A DNA stretch of 10,004 nucleotides from Bacteroidales bacterium (GTDB taxonomy: Bacteria > Bacteroidota > Bacteroidia > Bacteroidales > UBA932). The stretch spans positions 1-10,004 of the forward strand of contig WRBG01000059.1 in assembly GCA_009784635.1 (NCBI GenBank), in the 5' to 3' direction. The notes beneath the pieces were generated by a model that saw only the letters and a list, made by a program, of their open reading frames with translations, did no database searches and had not been told where the DNA came from. The first letter of the stretch is position 1. Each line of letters starts with the position of its first letter. Positions 7,403-10,004 of this stretch are shown here, in pieces. Made by a program: the position numbers and the translations under genes.

Positions 7403-7903
7403 ATGTCAATCATGAAAAGAAGAGTTGCACTACTTGTGCTAACAATTTGCACTTTTACTGCTTTTGCGCAGGAAACTAAGAAAAATAGTGGTTATCACGG
7501 AATTGTTGAATTTGGAGGCGCTACATTTGTCGCTGAAAGAACCCCTTTCCTTGGTTCTGTCAATTTTATTAACGGCTATAAGTTTAACCCAAGCCTTTCT
7601 TTGGGAATTGGTATTGGAATGACATTTGACTTTAAGCATTTCGGCGAAAAAGGTTCATACATAATACCGTTATACGGGAATTTTCGCGCCAATTTGGGGT
7701 ATGATAAATATCAAAAAGTCGTTCCCTATATTCAAACCGGCTTAGGTGTTGCTATTGCTTCGGGCGCACAATTATCTTTCCTGCGCCAATCTATTGGTAT
7801 CGGCTTTAAAAATTCGCCTGTAAGCATTGGATTCAGCGGAGAGGTATTTAGATTTCCTACATATCCTATTATTCTCGGCCTAAATATTGGCTTCTCTTTT
7901 TAA
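7403..7903 (+). CDS. Small outer-membrane beta-barrel protein
   Basis: This 166-residue protein starts with a signal peptide, MSIMKRRVALLVLTICTFTA, with likely cleavage after AFA just before QE. The mature part, about 143 residues, is built of alternating glycine- and aromatic-rich strands (GYHGIVEFGGATF, FNPSLSLGIGIGMTF, IIPLYGNFRANLGYD, VPYIQTGLGVAI, SIGFSGEVFRF) and ends in LGLNIGFSF with a terminal Phe. That pattern and length suit a small eight-stranded barrel of the Bacteroidota outer membrane. No specific family or transport role can be named. The upstream gap contains the previous operon's terminator, so the gene needs its own promoter, and I could not find a convincing one. M4 at 7412 is an alternative start that would also leave a full signal peptide. 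Base composition is clearly more AT-rich than the fimbrial operon. Confidence 0.75.
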   Translation: MSIMKRRVALLVLTICTFTAFAQETKKNSGYHGIVEFGGATFVAERTPFLGSVNFINGYKFNPSLSLGIGIGMTFDFKHFGEKGSYIIPLYGNFRANLGYDKYQKVVPYIQTGLGVAIASGAQLSFLRQSIGIGFKNSPVSIGFSGEVFRFPTYPIILGLNIGFSF

Positions 7904-7972
7904 AGAAATCAGAGAACCATGCAACATTTTGCAAGTTTTTTGCATCTACATAGAAATATAAAATCAAGTATC

Positions 7973-8722
7973 ATGAGAAAAAGAAACAAAACACAAATGA
8001 AAATTGTCATTCTTTCCGTTCTGACAGTTTTTTCTCTTTCCGCATTTGCGCAAGGAGCAAAATGGGGTATTAAAGCAGGTGGCAATTTATCGAGTATGTC
8101 TGACATGGTGGAAAGATACCCAAAGGAGGATGATGGGTACCATATAACTCAAAAAGATGGAAGTGGACAATTTTTGGGTTTTCATATCGGCGTTTTTGCC
8201 AATTTAAAGATGGAAAATATGATTAGTTTTCAGCCCGAATTGCTTTATTCCGTACAGGGAGGTAAGCACAAACGTGATATAGGAATTCCCGGAAATATTT
8301 GGCAACACCTTGTATTTAACCTTGGCTATGTTCAACTTCCATTATTATTTGAAATTAGGCCAATTTCTAATTTTGGTATTTTAATAGGTCCTCAATTAGG
8401 CTTGAATGTATCAAGGAAAGTTAAAATTACTTTTTTTGATGATTATTGGGATAGGCATATTGCTTCTTACCCTAATTCCGATAAGAAAAAATCTGTTACT
8501 ATATTAGGTTCTGACTTTGATGACGAGATTTTTAATGGAGGGCTTAAAAGATTTGATGCTGCTATGGTTTTCGGGTTACAATATACCATACAAAGAGCAA
8601 TCATTGGTGCGCGTTATAACCTTGGGCTTATAAATGGCAATAATTTCCAGACCGGTTATGGAAGTGCTACAAAGGGTTGGAAATGCAATGTGATTCAAGT
8701 TGGTTTGGGGTACTCATTTTAA
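7973..8722 (+). CDS. PorT-like outer-membrane beta-barrel protein
   Basis: From the chosen ATG the protein has 249 residues. It has a basic n-region, the hydrophobic core of a signal peptide (MKIVILSVLTVFSLSAFA) and likely cleavage before QGAKWG. The mature part follows the Bacteroidota outer-membrane barrel pattern of the PorT-like family: KWGIKAGGNLSSM, FLGFHIGVFANLKM, FQPELLYSVQGGK, YVQLPLLFEIRP, ILIGPQLGLNVS, FDAAMVFGLQYT, IIGARYNLGLING and a final VIQVGLGYSF with terminal Phe. The frame stays open upstream to an ATG at 7919, but that start would add 18 residues before the signal peptide. An ATG at 7997 is a further option. It follows the other small barrel gene by 69 bp in the same direction, so the two may be co-transcribed. 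Substrate and role are unknown; members of this family are often of unassigned function. Confidence 0.8.
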   Translation: MRKRNKTQMKIVILSVLTVFSLSAFAQGAKWGIKAGGNLSSMSDMVERYPKEDDGYHITQKDGSGQFLGFHIGVFANLKMENMISFQPELLYSVQGGKHKRDIGIPGNIWQHLVFNLGYVQLPLLFEIRPISNFGILIGPQLGLNVSRKVKITFFDDYWDRHIASYPNSDKKKSVTILGSDFDDEIFNGGLKRFDAAMVFGLQYTIQRAIIGARYNLGLINGNNFQTGYGSATKGWKCNVIQVGLGYSF

Positions 8723-8914
8723 AGCACCAAAAGGACGCATACAAAAAACAGAACTTGCCTTGGCGGTAAATAATGAGCGCAACTTGCCGGCAGGTAACAA
8801 GGGCATTAACTTTGTTGAGTTTGCAACCGCAGCCCTAAAAGGGCAAGCTCGGCTGCGCAAGCAGAGGTATGACTCCGCCGGCTGTTCGGTATGCACCATA
8901 CGATTGCCTTTTTT

Positions 8915-8941
8915 GAACTGTAAAGAAATCCTTGACAGTTC
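8915..8941. promoter_or_regulatory. Inverted repeat just upstream of a promoter (possible operator)
   Basis: GAACTGT at 8915-8921 and ACAGTTC at 8935-8941 are perfect 7-bp inverted arms 13 bp apart. The right arm ends 2 bp before the -33 TTTG of the promoter at 8944. The position suits a binding site for a dimeric regulator; no regulator is identified. Confidence 0.35.
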
Positions 8942-8943
8942 GT

Positions 8944-8976
8944 TTTGCTGTAATTTAGGTTTTTTTATTACCTTTG
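8944..8976 (+). promoter_or_regulatory. Bacteroidota-type promoter for the 9172 gene
   Basis: TTTG at 8944-8947 and TACCTTTG at 8969-8976 are 21 bp apart, matching the Bacteroidota consensus TTTG, 19-21 bp, TAnnTTTG in every defined base. Transcription would begin near 8983, giving a leader of nearly 190 nt before the ATG at 9172. Confidence 0.6.
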
Positions 8977-8987
8977 TGCGTGTATGT

Positions 8988-9007
8988 GGACGTTGTATGC
9001 AAGCCGA
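8988..9007 (+). repeat. Shared leader block A, copy 1
   Basis: The 20 bases match 9836-9855 at 17 positions: GGACGTTG, three differing bases, then GCAAGCCGA. The block lies 12 bp after the -7 element and ahead of block B, in the same order as in the other leader. Confidence 0.5.
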
Positions 9008-9050
9008 AATTGTCTGAAAAGTAGTACGCTGAAAATGACCCCAAATAACA

Positions 9051-9080
9051 GGCAAGACCTGCAAAGCCGTTAGAGCAGGA
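9051..9080 (+). repeat. Shared leader block B, copy 1
   Basis: The 30 bases match 9906-9935 at 28 positions. Inside, CCTGC at 9058-9062 can pair with GCAGG at 9075-9079 across a 12-nt loop. The stem is identical in both copies; one difference is in the loop and one follows the stem. The block lies in the untranslated leader of the 9172 gene and suggests a conserved RNA element. Confidence 0.65.
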
Positions 9081-9171
9081 AAAAATATTTATAGCAAAAT
9101 TCTATATGATAAAGTACAGTGTTTTAAGCAGAATAATGGATGCCGGAAACCATTTAAAAAAAGAGGTAAGA

Positions 9172-9687
9172 ATGTGTAGAAGCAATATGTTCCTACTCCT
9201 GTTCCTAACATTTCTATTTTCAATAGTCAGCTATTCACCGGCGCAGGCTCAAAAAAAGATGTATGCATGGCCTCCAAAGTCACAAAAATTTATCCAATCT
9301 GATATTCTAACAGGAAAAAGCGTTAGCATTGAGATAAAAGATGCAAGAATTATTTCCCCTAACAGTAAAATTAAAGCTTCATTTGGACAAATATCAAGTG
9401 CACTAATTGGTACAATAACTCAAACATACGGGAAATCATTTATTGATAAGTCTTCAGATATAAAAATTGTAATAACGCTGGTTGATTATGATGCAACATT
9501 TTACACAGGTATGTGGCATGCTCAAACAAGATATATTGTAAGAATAGGGGAAGAAGAGGAAGTAATAGAACAAATAAGCAACCAGTTTAATGTTGGGGGA
9601 ACATCGTCTGGTAAAAAAGCATTAGCTAATAGTTTTGGCGGTGCAAACATGAACTTATTTCGATTTTTAACTGAAAAATTGAAATAA
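9172..9687 (+). CDS. Small exported protein of unknown function
   Basis: I do not recognise the family. From the chosen ATG the protein has 171 residues, with a signal peptide (MCRSNMFLLLFLTFLFSIVS) and likely cleavage after AQA, just before QKKMYAWPP. The mature part, about 145 residues, alternates strands and helices: VSIEIKDARIISP, an ISSALIGTITQTYG helix, IKIVITLVDYDATFYTG, TRYIVRIGEEEEVIEQ and a final MNLFRFLTEKLK. There is no lipobox and no barrel pattern, so a periplasmic protein is likely. The frame is open upstream to an ATG at 9106, but that would place 22 residues ahead of the signal peptide; AGAGG at 9162-9166 supports 9172. The gene is strikingly AT-rich compared with the fimbrial operon. 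It stands alone, with its own promoter at 8944-8976. Confidence 0.7.
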   Translation: MCRSNMFLLLFLTFLFSIVSYSPAQAQKKMYAWPPKSQKFIQSDILTGKSVSIEIKDARIISPNSKIKASFGQISSALIGTITQTYGKSFIDKSSDIKIVITLVDYDATFYTGMWHAQTRYIVRIGEEEEVIEQISNQFNVGGTSSGKKALANSFGGANMNLFRFLTEKLK

Positions 9688-9705
9688 TTCATAAGTTTTC
9701 AGTTA
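9668..9705 (+). terminator. Inverted repeat spanning the stop codon of the 9172 gene
   Basis: TAACTGAAAA at 9668-9677 and TTTTCAGTTA at 9696-9705 form a perfect 10-bp stem with an 18-nt loop that contains the stop codon. T-rich bases before the left arm can pair with the A-run at 9708-9713 across a small bulge. No T-run follows on the + strand, so it may act in mRNA 3'-end stability rather than classical termination. Confidence 0.4.
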
Positions 9706-9766
9706 CGAAAAAAGGCTAGCCTACAACAAGCATATTCGCACAAGCGGGGGCGTAACAGCTCGACAG

Positions 9767-9797
9767 TTTGGTGGTAAAAAGAACTTTTGTATCTTTG
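9767..9797 (+). promoter_or_regulatory. Bacteroidota-type promoter for the gene at 9951
   Basis: TTTG at 9767-9770 and TATCTTTG at 9790-9797 are 19 bp apart, a full match to the Bacteroidota consensus. Transcription would start near 9804 and produce a leader of about 147 nt before the ATG at 9951. The first 30 bases of that leader are rich in G and C. Confidence 0.7.
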
Positions 9798-9835
9798 CCT
9801 CCGGCGCACAGTCCCCCGCCTGCGCCAATATGCCG

Positions 9836-9855
9836 GGACGTTGGCCGCAAGCCGA
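9836..9855 (+). repeat. Shared leader block A, copy 2
   Basis: This is the second copy of the 20-base block at 8988-9007 (17 of 20 matches). Here it lies 39 bp after the -7 element. A GAAAAGT string also follows in both leaders, at 9016-9022 and 9869-9875, between blocks A and B. Confidence 0.5.
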
Positions 9856-9876
9856 GAAAACAAGATAAGAAAAGTT

Positions 9877-9951
9877 ATGAAAACCTTGAATATTTGTATT
9901 CAGAAGGCAAGACCTGCGAAGCCGTTAGAGCAGGGAAAGTTTAATAAATAA
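9877..9951 (+). other. Possible 24-codon leader peptide
   Basis: An ATG at 9877 opens a 24-codon frame (MKTLNICIQKARP and 11 more residues) whose TAA overlaps the ATG at 9951 by one base, giving TAATG. The frame runs through shared block B. The overlap would allow translational coupling, but the corresponding frame in the other leader has a TAA just before block B and no start, so block B itself is probably not conserved as protein. Confidence 0.2.
9906..9935 (+). repeat. Shared leader block B, copy 2
   Basis: This is the second copy of the 30-base block at 9051-9080 (28 of 30 matches). It ends 15 bp before the ATG at 9951 and carries the same CCTGC/GCAGG stem. Only two copies were seen, 855 bp apart, so this is not a CRISPR-like array. 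Confidence 0.65.
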
Positions 9952-10004
9952 TGAAAAAAACGTTGTCATTTTTCTTTGTATTAGTTGCAGCCACTTGTTT
10001 TGGA
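9951..10004 (+). CDS. Exported protein, N-terminus only
   Basis: Only the first 18 codons are in the window: MKKTLSFFFVLVAATCFG. The two lysines followed by a hydrophobic run are a clear signal peptide. A Cys at residue 16 is preceded by AAT, which is a poor lipobox, so a signal peptidase I substrate is more likely than a lipoprotein. Function cannot be judged. The gene has a consensus promoter at 9767-9797 and a leader that shares two blocks with the gene upstream; the signal peptides of the two genes do not resemble each other, so the leaders are alike although the coding starts are not. Confidence 0.65.
   Translation, partial: MKKTLSFFFVLVAATCFG

Larger units (their letters stand above)
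8723..9105 (+). other. Non-coding stretch with GC-rich segment, then promoter and leader
   Basis: No convincing gene lies here. The first part, about 8723-8900, is richer in G and C than the barrel gene before it and carries small inverted repeats: TGCCGGCA at 8785-8792, GCCC/GGGC around 8833-8845, and GTATG-CAC-CATAC at 8889-8901, with a T-run at 8909-8914. The last of these could be a weak terminator for the barrel gene. From 8915 on come an inverted repeat, a promoter and the leader described separately. Open frames on both strands across this stretch lack family features and a plausible start context. Confidence 0.5.

Noticed and set aside
7919..7972. Upstream start for the second barrel protein
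   Set aside because: It would place 18 extra residues in front of a normal signal peptide, so 7973 (or 7997) is preferred.
8700..9064. Open frames on both strands (+ 8700-9017, - 8714-9064)
   Set aside because: They overlap the end of the barrel gene, run over a consensus promoter and inverted repeats, and show no recognisable protein features.
9051..9935. CRISPR-like repeat pair
   Set aside because: Only two copies, 855 bp apart with a gene between them, and no regular spacers.

Overview
The window reads as chromosomal DNA from a member of the Bacteroidales (Bacteroidota); the genus cannot be fixed from the sequence. Three things point there: a type V (FimA/Mfa1-type) fimbrial operon with lipoprotein subunits, outer-membrane beta-barrel proteins of the PorT-like kind, and promoters of the Bacteroidota form (TTTG, 19-21 bp, TAnnTTTG). 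Every supported gene is on the + strand. No transposase, integrase, tRNA, rRNA or CRISPR array was seen.

Region 1 (1-7354) is the 3' part of a fimbrial operon. In order it holds the C-terminal 190 codons of a shaft (stalk) pilin, a strong GC hairpin (586-615), a FimB/Mfa2-type lipoprotein anchor (691-1617), two paralogous modular tip/accessory fimbrillins (1642-4617, 991 aa; 4656-6974, 772 aa), a short MerR-type DNA-binding protein (6986-7264) and an intrinsic terminator (7321-7354). The shaft polymer is presumably held to the outer membrane by the anchor. The two large proteins share about 77% identity (hand count) over their first 320 residues, the pilin assembly part, but carry different C-terminal heads: a FISUMP-type domain in the first and a DUF6273-like domain in the second. 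The operon looks built to display alternative adhesins on one type of fibre, and the MerR-like protein sits as its last gene.

Region 2 (7403-8722) is AT-richer and encodes two secreted outer-membrane beta-barrel proteins in tandem.

Region 3 (8723-10004) holds long non-coding stretches, a small exported protein of unknown function (9172-9687) and the first 18 codons of another exported protein (from 9951). Each of these two genes is preceded by a good Bacteroidota promoter and by a leader with the same two sequence blocks in the same order (17/20 and 28/30 matches). The stronger block contains a CCTGC/GCAGG stem. This shared leader is the least explained feature of the window and the best candidate for an undescribed regulatory RNA element.
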